Shown here in pieces: positions 50,844-60,155 of a stretch of DNA of 64,000 bases. The stretch's first letter is position 1; each line of letters starts with the position of its first letter. Under the pieces are notes generated by a model. It saw nothing but the letters and a program-made list of their open reading frames with translations. It was not told the origin of the DNA and did not search any database. A program made the translations under genes and the position numbers. The DNA is from Winogradskyella litoriviva (GTDB lineage Bacteria; Bacteroidota; Bacteroidia; Flavobacteriales; Flavobacteriaceae): assembly GCF_013249065.1 (NCBI RefSeq), contig NZ_JABRWQ010000004.1, positions 186,001 through 250,000 on the forward strand, given 5' to 3'.

Positions 50844-53072
50844 CTAGAAATTAACTCTAAAATCACAGCCTGTTTTATAATTACTACAACCAAAAGCAGT
50901 TTTACCTTTTAATATATTTCCTGTTTTACATTTAGGGCAAGTATCTCCTGCTTTTATATGCTCTTTTTTTGTAGTCTGTTTTGGCTCGAATTTTAGTTTG
51001 TAATTATCGTCAAATCGTATTAAACCTTCAGAGGTTTGTCCATCAATTTTAAAGCCCTTTAAATTTACGGTAGAGCCTTTAGATAGCAAACGAATATATT
51101 GTTTTTCAGAAATTTTCTTTTCACCAAAACTAAATGGCAAGGTAAAATCACAAGATTTTCCATACAAATTACAACCGTAAGCCGATTTTCCTTTTAAAAG
51201 CTGACCTGTTTTACATTTTGGACAAGCACTACCTACTAAGGCTTCAGTTTTAGTTTTAGATTTTACTTTTCCTGTTGGTTTGTTGTTTACAGCAGATATT
51301 CTAGTTTGTACGTTTTCACTTCTTACTTCGTAAACTAAGGCATCTACCATACGCTTCATACCTCTAATAAAAGCACTAGCACTAAATTCTCCTTTTTCAA
51401 TATCTTTTAATTGCTTCTCCCAAGAACCTGTTAGCTCTGCAGATTTTAATAATTCGTTTTGAATTGTATCAATTAATTGAATACCTGTAACCGTTGGTAA
51501 AATTTGTTTTTTGTTTCGTTTAATATATTTACGTCTAAACAATGTTTCAATAATATTAGCCCTCGTTGATGGACGACCAATACCATTTTCTTTCATTAAA
51601 TCTCTGAGTTCATCATCTTCAACCTGTTTACCTGCAGTTTCCATGGCACGTAGGAGAGAGGCTTCTGTAAATTGATTTGGTGGTTTGGTTTGTTTCTCTA
51701 GGAACGAAGGTTCATGAGGTCCTTTTTCGCCTTTTACAAAAGTGGGTAACAATTTGTCTTTTGACGTATTAGTTGTTGTTGAAGTATCTTGTTTCTCAAA
51801 AACCACACGCCAACCTTTAGATAATATTTCTTTTCCTGTAGTTTTAAAATTTACATCAGCAGCTTTTCCTATAACTGTGGTGTTAGAGACTTTACAATCA
51901 TCATAGAAAACAGCAATAAAACGTTTTACAATAATATCATATACTTGTTGCTCGTTGTATTGTAGGTGGGTTTGCATTCCGGTTGGAATAATAGCATGGT
52001 GATCCGTTACCTTTTTATCGTTAAATACACGAGTAGATTTCTTAATTTTTTTGTTTAATACTGGTTCTATAAGCGACGAGTAATCAGTAAGTTTAGATAA
52101 AATACCTTTTACTTTAGGATAAACATCATTTGGTAAAAAAGTAGTATCTACTCTAGGATAGGTAACTGCCTTTTTTTCGTATAACTTTTGTGCTATTTTT
52201 AATGTGTCGTCTGCTGAAAATCCAAATTTTGTATTACAATACACTTGCAAACCTGTTAAGTCAAATAACTTAGGCGCATATTCGGTTCCTTTCTTTTTGG
52301 TGATTGATACAATTTCAAATTCGTGTTCTTTTACTTTATTGGCCAAAACTTCACCATCTTCCATTTTAAGAAAACGACCTTCCTCATAACTAAAAAGTGT
52401 ATCTCTATAAAGTGTCTGTAATTCCCAATAAGGTTGTGGCACAAAGTTTTCAATTTCTTTAAAGCGATTAACCAACATCGCTAAAGTAGGTGTTTGTACA
52501 CGTCCAACAGAAAGGACTTGTTTGTAACCACCATGTTTTACCGTATACAGTCGTGTTGCATTGATGCCTAAAAGCCAATCTCCAATGGAGCGCGAAAAGC
52601 CTGCATAATATAAGTTATCATACTTTTCAGAGGGCTTTAAGTTTTTAAATCCTTCTTTTATAGCTTCTGTGGTTAAAGATGAAATCCATAAACGCTGAAC
52701 TTTTCCTTTATATTTCGCTTCACTAATTACCCAACGTTGTATCAATTCTCCTTCTTGCCCAGCATCACCACAGTTTATAACCACTTCGGCTTTATCAAAT
52801 AAACTCTTTACAATTTTAAATTGCTTCTTTATGCCGTCATTATTAGAAACCTTAACTTGAAATTTTTCAGGAAGCATTGGTAAGTTGTTTAAATCCCAGC
52901 TTTTCCAATAGGGTTTGTAATCTGCGGGTTCAAATAAAGTACATAGATGCCCAAACGTATAGGTAACTGCATAACCGTTGCCTTCATAGTAACCATCACG
53001 CTTTGTGGTAGCTCCTAAAACAGAGGCAATTTCTCTGGCAACACTTGGTTTTTCGGCAATACAGACTTTCAA
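50844..53072 (-). CDS. topB: DNA topoisomerase III
   Basis: A type IA topoisomerase of 742 residues. N-terminal TOPRIM domain with Glu7 (IAEKPSVAREIASVLG) and the DxD-type GDAGQEGELIQRW (about 100), a central type IA core with the active-site Tyr at about 305 in VTYPRVDTTFLP, and two C-terminal zinc-ribbon-like repeats, CPKCKTGQLLKGKSAYGC and CPKCKTGNILKGKTAFGC. It decatenates and relaxes negatively supercoiled DNA and may act with a RecQ helicase encoded elsewhere. It is encoded alone; the gap to the M23 gene upstream is 59 bp. Confidence 0.94.
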   Translation of the reverse strand: MKVCIAEKPSVAREIASVLGATTKRDGYYEGNGYAVTYTFGHLCTLFEPADYKPYWKSWDLNNLPMLPEKFQVKVSNNDGIKKQFKIVKSLFDKAEVVINCGDAGQEGELIQRWVISEAKYKGKVQRLWISSLTTEAIKEGFKNLKPSEKYDNLYYAGFSRSIGDWLLGINATRLYTVKHGGYKQVLSVGRVQTPTLAMLVNRFKEIENFVPQPYWELQTLYRDTLFSYEEGRFLKMEDGEVLANKVKEHEFEIVSITKKKGTEYAPKLFDLTGLQVYCNTKFGFSADDTLKIAQKLYEKKAVTYPRVDTTFLPNDVYPKVKGILSKLTDYSSLIEPVLNKKIKKSTRVFNDKKVTDHHAIIPTGMQTHLQYNEQQVYDIIVKRFIAVFYDDCKVSNTTVIGKAADVNFKTTGKEILSKGWRVVFEKQDTSTTTNTSKDKLLPTFVKGEKGPHEPSFLEKQTKPPNQFTEASLLRAMETAGKQVEDDELRDLMKENGIGRPSTRANIIETLFRRKYIKRNKKQILPTVTGIQLIDTIQNELLKSAELTGSWEKQLKDIEKGEFSASAFIRGMKRMVDALVYEVRSENVQTRISAVNNKPTGKVKSKTKTEALVGSACPKCKTGQLLKGKSAYGCNLYGKSCDFTLPFSFGEKKISEKQYIRLLSKGSTVNLKGFKIDGQTSEGLIRFDDNYKLKFEPKQTTKKEHIKAGDTCPKCKTGNILKGKTAFGCSNYKTGCDFRVNF

Positions 53073-53131
53073 TTAGAGTAAATTTTAATGACTGCGAAAA
53101 TACAGAAAATAATAGATGAAGTTGTTATTTT

Positions 53132-54067
53132 TTAAAGTTCTAAAACTAATTTTTGACCAATTTTTAAAGGTGAGGTTGGCTTAATTGCATTAGTTTTACA
53201 AAGTCTATATACAGACATATGATTACGTCTCGAAATGCCATAAAGTGTATCACCTTTTTTTACCACATAAAATCTAGGCTGATGAGTTAAACTCAACAAA
53301 GCAGCTTCATCTGCGGATTTAATAACTTTTACATTACTCATTCGTTTTGAACTATGGAACCTGGCATGTGTCCATTTCTGAGTTACCCAAACGTGCTGAG
53401 ATCTAATCTCATTTTTTGGTGAAAAATCAAATAAATATTCCGGATGAATAGGTTGACCTTTATAACTTAATTCTAAATGCAAATGGCTTCCTCTTGAGTT
53501 TCCTGTATTACCACCTTTTCCTAAATATTCTCCTTTTCTAATGGTGTCATTGGCCTTTACACTTATATGAGATAAATGAGCATAAGTAGATTCTAATCCG
53601 TTGTAATGCCTTATAACCACAACGTTTCCAAATCCATTAGAATACTTTGCAATTCTTACAATTCCATCTAGTATAGAAACTACAGAATCACCAGTTACTA
53701 AATCAATATCAATGCCATTATGTGGTCGACCTCTGCGCCAACCATAACGGGATGTTACTATTTTTTTATGAGGAACAGGAGAGGCATAAGTACTATCCGT
53801 AAATTTTAATTCTAACGGAAATTGTAGAGCGGTTTCTAAATAAGGATTATGATTTGTATTATCCCAATAATCTCCTTTTATATCTATAACAGGCTCTTTA
53901 GCTATTGGCTTAGCTATTATTGGTATTTCAACGGCATTGATAATAAGCCCTTGGTTAAGTTTATGAGATTGCAATTCAATTTTAATAGACGTTGGAATAG
54001 AATCTTTCTGAGCAAAACAGAAAGCACTCATAAAGCATAATAAATTGCAAAAAAAGATGTTCTTCAT
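53132..54067 (-). CDS. M23 family peptidoglycan endopeptidase with C-terminal LysM domain
   Basis: 311 residues: signal peptide (FFCNLLCFMSAFCFAQ), a linker, an M23 (lysostaphin-type) domain with the zinc ligands in RPHNGIDIDL and HLHLEL (about 115 and 197), and a C-terminal LysM domain (about 265-311, YVVKKGDTLYGISRRNHMSVYRLCKTNAI). It should cleave peptide cross-links of the cell wall, with LysM targeting glycan. Both zinc motifs are complete, unlike EnvC/NlpD-type activators. Confidence 0.93.
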   Translation of the reverse strand: MKNIFFCNLLCFMSAFCFAQKDSIPTSIKIELQSHKLNQGLIINAVEIPIIAKPIAKEPVIDIKGDYWDNTNHNPYLETALQFPLELKFTDSTYASPVPHKKIVTSRYGWRRGRPHNGIDIDLVTGDSVVSILDGIVRIAKYSNGFGNVVVIRHYNGLESTYAHLSHISVKANDTIRKGEYLGKGGNTGNSRGSHLHLELSYKGQPIHPEYLFDFSPKNEIRSQHVWVTQKWTHARFHSSKRMSNVKVIKSADEAALLSLTHQPRFYVVKKGDTLYGISRRNHMSVYRLCKTNAIKPTSPLKIGQKLVLEL

Positions 54068-54235
54068 AGAGGGATTTATAGTCTAACAAACTTTAAAAAC
54101 GTAAATATAAAATAAATATTATTGTTGTTTAAATTTTAGGATTTGTTAACTTTTAAAGTGAATAATAGGTAAGGCTAGAGTTCGTTTGCTTTTGTATATA
54201 ATGGCTTCACGTTTTTTTTGTGAAGGAAAGTGTTG

Positions 54236-54243
54236 TAAATTTG
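54236..54243 (+). promoter_or_regulatory. Candidate -7 promoter element of the DEAH helicase gene
   Basis: TAAATTTG is an exact TAnnTTTG match followed by CATC, 31 bp before the start codon; a TTTG at 54217-54220 lies 15 bp upstream. Confidence 0.55.
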
Positions 54244-54273
54244 CATCTTCAAAAATAATCCGAAACAAAATTT

Positions 54274-55827
54274 ATGTCTCAAACAAATCAAGCTGTTCAA
54301 GAAAAAAAGACCGATAAAGAATTATACGATTACCAACAAGGTGCAATAAGTCAGATATTCGAAAAGTTTGATAACGAACGTGAAGATTATCACTTACTTT
54401 ATCAGTTACCAACAGGTGGAGGAAAAACGGTTATCTTCTCAGAAATGGTGCGTCAATACCTTAAAAATCATAAAAAGAAGGTATTAATAATGACACATAG
54501 AGTAGAGCTTTGTAACCAAACCTCTAAGATGTTAGATGGTTTTGGTGTAACAAATAAAGTAGTAAATAGTAAGGCTAATTTAGATGACCAAGATCAATAC
54601 TCTTGTTTTGTTGCTATGGTAGAAACATTAAATAACAGGCTAAATGACGATATGTTAGATATATCTGATGTTGGTTTGGTAATTATTGATGAAGCGCACT
54701 ACAATTCTTTTACAAAGCTATTTAAGTTTTTTGAAAAATCCTTTATTCTTGGTGTAACTGCAACTCCTTTAAGTTCTAATAAAGAACTCCCAATGAAGGA
54801 TAACTACGATGAACTTATTACAGGTGAAACCATAGAAAATCTTATAGAAAATGAGTTTTTAGCAAGAGCAGAAACTTATGCTTATGATATGGGATTAACA
54901 TCATTAGAAGTCGGTTCTAATGGTGACTATACCGTAAAATCATCTGAAGACTTATATTCGAGTCCTGCAATGTTGCAAAAACTAATAGATGCATACAAAA
55001 GACATTCCTTAGGAAAGAAGACATTGATTTTTAATAACGGTATTAACACGTCTATAAATGTGTATTACGCTTTTAAAGAAGCGGATTTACCAATTATGCA
55101 CTTAGATAACACAGCAACTAAAAAACAACGTAAACAGATATTAAAATGGTTTCATGAAACTCCAGATGCTATTTTAACTTCGGTAAGTATTTTAACAACT
55201 GGTTTTGATGAGCCAACCATTGATACTATAATTTTAAATAGAGCAACAAAATCATTAACACTTTACTACCAAATGATTGGTCGTGGTTCTCGTATTCTAA
55301 ATAATAAAACAAAATTTACTACCATAGATTTAGGTAATAATCTATATAGATTTGGTCCTTGGGGAGCAGATTTAGACTGGCAACTTATTTTTAAATCACC
55401 AAATTGGTACGCAGATCGTATAAAAGATGATGAAACCATTGAGGCCAATTTTAAGCACGATTTATCCGAAGAAATAAAGGAAGAATTTTCTAAATCTGAA
55501 GATACTTATTTCGATATAAAACAAACCTATAAAGATGCTGTTGCCAAAGGCGAATCATCTAAAGTGGTCTTAGAACGATCTATAGAACAACATGCTAAAA
55601 TTTGTATAGAAAATAGTGAAGATGTATATGATGCCTTAGCTTTAGCCAAATTGTTAAAAGAAGATATTAATCAACGTATAGAGGTCTACGCCAAGTGTAT
55701 TAGTAGAAGTACATATAATTTCTTAAAATGGTTGAAGGACGATTATCAGAAAAAACTAAACGCTTATCTAAGATCTAATTTTGATGAAAAGTTTGAAGAA
55801 ATTCATGGTTTTCCACCAGAAGATTAA
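54274..55827 (+). CDS. DEAD/DEAH-box helicase (SSL2/RadD-like)
   Basis: 517 residues of superfamily 2. Motif I LPTGGGKT (about 45-52), motif Ia MTHRVELCNQT, motif II VIIDEAH (about 134-140), motif III GVTATPL, motif V ILTTGFDEPTIDTIILNRAT, motif VI QMIGRGSRI. The C-terminal third is helical and not recognised. The closest broad group is the SSL2/RadD-type DNA helicases involved in DNA repair; the exact role is uncertain. It is followed by the J-domain/KTSC gene after 78 bp, and then by the unusual SDR gene. Confidence 0.9.
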   Translation: MSQTNQAVQEKKTDKELYDYQQGAISQIFEKFDNEREDYHLLYQLPTGGGKTVIFSEMVRQYLKNHKKKVLIMTHRVELCNQTSKMLDGFGVTNKVVNSKANLDDQDQYSCFVAMVETLNNRLNDDMLDISDVGLVIIDEAHYNSFTKLFKFFEKSFILGVTATPLSSNKELPMKDNYDELITGETIENLIENEFLARAETYAYDMGLTSLEVGSNGDYTVKSSEDLYSSPAMLQKLIDAYKRHSLGKKTLIFNNGINTSINVYYAFKEADLPIMHLDNTATKKQRKQILKWFHETPDAILTSVSILTTGFDEPTIDTIILNRATKSLTLYYQMIGRGSRILNNKTKFTTIDLGNNLYRFGPWGADLDWQLIFKSPNWYADRIKDDETIEANFKHDLSEEIKEEFSKSEDTYFDIKQTYKDAVAKGESSKVVLERSIEQHAKICIENSEDVYDALALAKLLKEDINQRIEVYAKCISRSTYNFLKWLKDDYQKKLNAYLRSNFDEKFEEIHGFPPED

Positions 55828-55904
55828 GCTTTTGTATATAAAATATTAAATTAATTTGGTGTTATATTTTAGTGTATTTTCGCGCCTCAAAATAAAACAC
55901 TTAC

Positions 55905-56354
55905 ATGAAACGTATTAACCAATACAAAAAGTTATTTTCAGTAGAGGATGCTATAGATTTAAAAACTTTAAAAAAATCCTACAGAAACCTCGTAAAAGAA
56001 TGGCATCCAGATAAATTTCAAGATGGTGATGTTGGACAAGAGGTAGCAGAAAAAAAGAGTGTAGAAATAATAGATGGATATCATTTTTTGGTAAGTATAG
56101 CTCCTGAAACAAAGGTTGCTAACCTTAAAGAGTATACAGAAACAATATCCAATTCTAGTATATTAGATTTTCAGCATAAAGGGCAATTGTTAGAAATTAC
56201 CTTTTTAGATGGAACAACGTATGAATATTTTGGTGTTTCTAAAGCCGTGTTTATAAAGTTTTTAAACTCTGATAAACAAATGCGTTTTGCTAGACGAAGT
56301 ATTTTTAATTCCTATCTATATAGAAAATCTAAAAAAGACTTACAGGAAGCATAA
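55905..56354 (+). CDS. J-domain and KTSC-domain protein
   Basis: 149 residues combining two small domains: an N-terminal J domain (about 1-65) with the essential HPD tripeptide in KSYRNLVKEWHPDKF, and a C-terminal KTSC domain (about 80-140) starting SNSSILDFQHKGQLLEITFLDGTTYEYFGVSKAVFIKFL. J domains stimulate Hsp70 ATPase; KTSC domains often occur with nucleic-acid enzymes, including lysyl-tRNA synthetase-like proteins. Which Hsp70 and which client are unknown. The SDR gene follows after 28 bp. Confidence 0.85.
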   Translation: MKRINQYKKLFSVEDAIDLKTLKKSYRNLVKEWHPDKFQDGDVGQEVAEKKSVEIIDGYHFLVSIAPETKVANLKEYTETISNSSILDFQHKGQLLEITFLDGTTYEYFGVSKAVFIKFLNSDKQMRFARRSIFNSYLYRKSKKDLQEA

Positions 56355-56382
56355 CAATAAATAGTTAAAGTTCTAAAGCGTT

Positions 56383-57933
56383 ATGAGCGACAAAAATTCA
56401 AATCAACCTGAAGATATCTCTATCGATGAGATAGAAAAGTGCATTTCTACATTAGAACGTTTGGTTAAGGATACCGATCAGATTTTCGAAATCCCTAAAT
56501 CGTTAAGAACCGCTTTAATTAAGGCTTCTGGTCAATTATCTCGTCCAAGTAGAGAAGAATTTTCACGTCGTAAAAAAGATGCTAAAAAAGCAGCAAAACG
56601 TAAACAAGCAGCAAGAGATCGAAGCGCAAGGAAAGAAACAGGCATTAGATCGGCAAGAGAAGCACATATCTTTGTTGCACCTAAATTGTTACCAGAAGCA
56701 GATTTAAAAGCCAAAGAACAGTTAGAACTAGAATCACCTAGAAATTGTTATGTATGTAAAACTGTCTATAACAAATTACATCATTTTTATGATACAATGT
56801 GCGAAGAATGTGGTGATTTTAACTACGCAAAACGTTTTCAAACTGCTGATGTTAAAGGGCAAGTAGCTGTAATTACGGGTTCTCGATTAAAAATTGGGTA
56901 TCACATTACTTTAATGCTATTGCGTGCTGGTGCTACAGTAATTGCTACAACGCGTTTTCCTGTAGATTCTGCATTGCGTTTTTCTAAAGAAGAAGACTTT
57001 ACAGAATGGGGACACAGACTAAAAATCCATGGTTTAGATTTAAGGCATATTCCTAGTGTAGAAATCTTCTGTAACTTTATAGAGCAACGTTATGAGAAGT
57101 TAGATATTCTTATTAATAATGCTGCGCAAACGGTGAGACGTCCTGCCGGATTTTATAGTCATTTAATGCCAAATGAGGAACGACCAATTGAGGAACTTCC
57201 AAAATTTGCTCGCGACTTACTAAACGACCATACCGAATGTTTACAAGAATTAAAAGAATTAACACCAGGTGCATCTTCTAATAAAAATATGCCTGTAACT
57301 TGGCATGGACCAGAACCAGGAATCGGTTTACGTTCATCTGCTAAACTATCTCAAATACCATATAGTTTTGATAATACTTTAGTAGCACAAGAGGTGTTTC
57401 CGGAAGGTAAATTAGATGCCGACTTGCAACAAGTAGATTTAAGAAAAACTAACAGCTGGCGCTTAAAATTAGGAGAGATTGAAACCACTGAAATGATAGA
57501 AGTGCAATTGGTTAATTCCGTAGCACCTTTTGTTTTGTGCAATAGGTTATCTGAAGTAATGAAGAAAGAAAACACTGGTAAAAAGCACATTATCAATGTT
57601 TCAGCTATGGAAGGAAAGTTTCACACTTTTTTTAAAGAAGATCGCCATCCACATACCAATATGGCTAAAGCGGCTTTAAATATGTTAACACATACCTCTG
57701 CTGGCAGTTTGGCTAAAGATGGTATTTATATGAATGCTGTAGACACAGGTTGGGTTACCGACGAAGATCCTGCAGAACTCGCAAAACGAAAACAAGAGTT
57801 GCACGATTTTCAACCACCTTTAGATATTGTAGACGGTGCAGCCAGAGTAATGGACCCATTATTTGATGGCATTAATACCGGAAAACATTGGTCTGGTAAA
57901 TTCCTTAAAGATTATCGTCCTATTAGTTGGTAA
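56383..57933 (+). CDS. SDR-family protein with N-terminal zinc-finger-like motif, catalytic Tyr absent
   Basis: 516 residues. N-terminal basic region (about 50-90), two CxxC pairs ([11 protein letters not shown] and [11 protein letters not shown], about 122-145) suggesting a zinc ribbon, then a Rossmann-type SDR domain: [14 protein letters not shown] cofactor motif, [10 protein letters not shown], and NVSAMEGKF. In classical SDRs a YxxxK motif follows; here the equivalent is TNMAK, with Lys kept but Tyr replaced by Thr. The C-terminus ([24 protein letters not shown]) follows the SDR pattern. The enzyme may be redox-inactive, use another residue, or be a binding protein. The substrate is unknown. 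Confidence 0.82.
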   Translation: MSDKNSNQPEDISIDEIEKCISTLERLVKDTDQIFEIPKSLRTALIKASGQLSRPSREEFSRRKKDAKKAAKRKQAARDRSARKETGIRSAREAHIFVAPKLLPEADLKAKEQLELESPRNCYVCKTVYNKLHHFYDTMCEECGDFNYAKRFQTADVKGQVAVITGSRLKIGYHITLMLLRAGATVIATTRFPVDSALRFSKEEDFTEWGHRLKIHGLDLRHIPSVEIFCNFIEQRYEKLDILINNAAQTVRRPAGFYSHLMPNEERPIEELPKFARDLLNDHTECLQELKELTPGASSNKNMPVTWHGPEPGIGLRSSAKLSQIPYSFDNTLVAQEVFPEGKLDADLQQVDLRKTNSWRLKLGEIETTEMIEVQLVNSVAPFVLCNRLSEVMKKENTGKKHIINVSAMEGKFHTFFKEDRHPHTNMAKAALNMLTHTSAGSLAKDGIYMNAVDTGWVTDEDPAELAKRKQELHDFQPPLDIVDGAARVMDPLFDGINTGKHWSGKFLKDYRPISW

Positions 57934-58020
57934 TTGATAACGACTTTAATTCATTTTTATACTTTAAAATACTGTTAATGATATTGTTAATTTAATATTT
58001 TGGTAGTATCTTAGATTATT

Positions 58021-58620
58021 ATGTTGAAGAGACTTATATATAAACGTTTTAATCTAATTTTCTTATTAACTATCTTAACTGTGTTATATAGTTGTAAAGC
58101 TAATGAGGTTGCGACAAACAATAAGCATACTTCTGACCTTAACAAATTACAAATGTTAATAGATAAAGATGCTTATTATATTGATATAGAAGCCGTATAT
58201 CCTATGAATACAGCTGCTACACAGCAAGTAGCTAATGCGTTGTTCTTATCAAGAACAGGCAATAGTGCTAGTAGAATTGATGTTGCAGGAGATGGTCATT
58301 TTATACATATAAAGTCCGATTCAGTAAAAGGAAATTTATCCTTTTTTGGAGAAAGACGATTAAGTGGAGGTCATTATGGTAGTACAAATGGCGGCATTGT
58401 GTTCGATGGTTTGTCTAAAAATTACGAAAAGACAATTAACAAAAAGAAAAGAAAGCTAGAGATTAAATTTACAACTAATCAAAAGGATGAAATTTCAGAA
58501 ACGTATGAAATTAAAATAGAAATATTTCCTAATAATAATGTTAATGTAAATATAGCTTCTACGTTTAAAAGCTTTATTAATTATACCGGAACGCTAAGAG
58601 ATGACAACATATCTCTATAA
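58021..58620 (+). CDS. DUF4251 family lipoprotein (second copy)
   Basis: 199 residues with a lipoprotein-type signal (LIFLLTILTVLYSC, Cys at about 25) and a DUF4251 domain: IDIEAVYPMNTAATQQVANALF, an internal Gly-rich part, and YEIKIEIFPNNNVNVNIASTFKSFINYTGTL at the C-terminus, matching the end of the protein at 48321-48797 in pattern. The function is unknown. It is separated from the SDR gene by 87 bp and from the RNA helicase gene by about 107 bp that contains a promoter. Confidence 0.82.
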   Translation: MLKRLIYKRFNLIFLLTILTVLYSCKANEVATNNKHTSDLNKLQMLIDKDAYYIDIEAVYPMNTAATQQVANALFLSRTGNSASRIDVAGDGHFIHIKSDSVKGNLSFFGERRLSGGHYGSTNGGIVFDGLSKNYEKTINKKKRKLEIKFTTNQKDEISETYEIKIEIFPNNNVNVNIASTFKSFINYTGTLRDDNISL

Positions 58621-58680
58621 CCCTTTTTAGTGTTCTTATTAACGATCTTAAAAATCATTCATATTTTACCATTAATTCTA

Positions 58681-58709
58681 TTGTTTATACGATGGACAAA
58701 TTACCTTTG
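58681..58709 (+). promoter_or_regulatory. Promoter of the DEAD-box RNA helicase gene
   Basis: TTG at 58681-58683, then 18 bp, then TACCTTTG at 58702-58709, matching the Bacteroidota consensus TTG-N17-19-TAnnTTTG. It overlaps the first codons of a longer frame that starts at ATG 58692, which argues that translation begins at 58728. Confidence 0.6.
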
Positions 58710-58727
58710 CACCTCAATAAAAACGCT

Positions 58728-59846
58728 ATGGCTACATTTTCAGAATTAGGAATTCACAAATCATATATCAAAGGATTAAAAGAGCTTAACATTGTTAAAC
58801 CTACCGAAATACAAGAAACCGTAATTCCTGTACTGCTAGATTCTAAAACAGATTTAATTGGTTTAGCCCAAACAGGTACTGGAAAAACAGCTGCCTTTGG
58901 TCTACCTGTTTTACACGCTATTGACACAAATAATACTAATGTACAGGCTTTAATTATTGCGCCAACACGAGAGTTAGTGCAACAAATACAGAAGCAATTG
59001 TTTAGGTTTACAAAGTATGCAGATCATAAAATTTTTGCGGAAGGTGTTTATGGTGGCGAAAAAATAGATAAGCAAATTAAAAAGCTAACAAGAACAACAC
59101 ATATTATTGTGGCAACGCCTGGCCGTTTGCTCGATTTAATTGAGCGTGGTGCCGTAGATATTTCTAAGATTAAAATTTTGGTTTTAGATGAAGCTGACGA
59201 AATGCTAAGCATGGGTTTTAAAGAAGAATTAAATAAAATCTTAAAGTATAATACATCTAGAAGAAATACTTGGTTGTTTTCTGCAACAATGCCTACTGAA
59301 ATAAAAAACATAGTTAAAAACTATATGTCGCCAAACGCTGTTAGAGTAGAGGTCAACAAAAATGCATTGGTTAACGAGAATATTTCACATCATTTTATTC
59401 AAACAACCATTAAGGATAAAGTGAATATGATTATTCGCATTTTAGATAAGCGTCCAGAAGAAAGAGGTATTATTTTTTGTAGAACTAAAGCTGGTGCAAA
59501 AGCGTTATCAGAACAATTACAAAATGAAGGATTTGCGGTTGATGCTCTAGAAGGTGATATGCAACAAAAAGAGCGTGATAAAGTGATGAGAGCCTTTAAA
59601 AACGAAAGTTTACAAGTCCTTATTTCTACCGATGTTTCTGCAAGAGGTATCGATGTTAATAATCTAGGATTTGTGCTGCATCACCAATTACCAGAGCATT
59701 TAGATTATTATACTCACCGAAGCGGAAGAACTGCAAGAGCAGGAAAAACAGGACAATCTATTGCGTTAATAATTCCTGGCGAAATGCAAAGAGTAATTGA
59801 AATACAAAAAGCCTTAGGTATTACCTTTAGAGAGCTAACGATGTAG
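58728..59846 (+). CDS. DEAD-box RNA helicase
   Basis: 372 residues with all superfamily 2 DEAD motifs: the Q motif (FSELGIHKSYIKGLKELNIVKPTEIQ), AQTGTGKTAA, APTRELVQQI, VATPGRLLDLI, VLDEADEM, FSATMP, IIFCRTKAGAKAL, STDVSARGIDV and HRSGRTARAGKTG. It unwinds RNA duplexes and probably assists ribosome assembly or RNA decay. It lacks a long C-terminal extension. The start at ATG 58728 (MATFSELGI) is chosen because a good promoter overlaps the alternative start at 58692 and because Q-motif N-termini are usually this short. Confidence 0.92.
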   Translation: MATFSELGIHKSYIKGLKELNIVKPTEIQETVIPVLLDSKTDLIGLAQTGTGKTAAFGLPVLHAIDTNNTNVQALIIAPTRELVQQIQKQLFRFTKYADHKIFAEGVYGGEKIDKQIKKLTRTTHIIVATPGRLLDLIERGAVDISKIKILVLDEADEMLSMGFKEELNKILKYNTSRRNTWLFSATMPTEIKNIVKNYMSPNAVRVEVNKNALVNENISHHFIQTTIKDKVNMIIRILDKRPEERGIIFCRTKAGAKALSEQLQNEGFAVDALEGDMQQKERDKVMRAFKNESLQVLISTDVSARGIDVNNLGFVLHHQLPEHLDYYTHRSGRTARAGKTGQSIALIIPGEMQRVIEIQKALGITFRELTM

Positions 59847-59871
59847 TTGGGTGTAAGTTTTTGGGCCTACT

Positions 59872-60008
59872 TGTCATTTCGACAGAGTGAGGAACGAGCG
59901 ACGAGAAATCGCATTATGTAATTCTAAATTTACTATACATTTCTTTTTACCAATCATTTATAAGCTTAAAGAGATGAGATTCCTCTTCGTGCCTCATTCG
60001 GAATGACA
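59872..60008. repeat. MITE-like inverted-repeat element between the RNA helicase and lpxD-like genes
   Basis: The ends TGTCATTTCGACAGAGTGAG (59872-59891) and CCTCATTCGGAATGACA (59992-60008) are imperfect inverted copies, spanning about 137 bp, with no open frame inside. The sequence resembles a dispersed flavobacterial repeat whose arms carry GTCATT/AATGAC ends. The surrounding gap of 309 bp (59847-60155) holds nothing else I recognise. Confidence 0.65.
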
Positions 60009-60155
60009 AATCGAATCAAATTATTCTTTTAACGAGAATTACTTCCTCACAATTCAAATACAAAAATCATAACCTTAGAGCAGCAGAAAATTGCATTTTC
60101 ATTTTTAAGCACTATCTTGTCTGTCTAATAAACTATAAACAACAAAATAATACTA

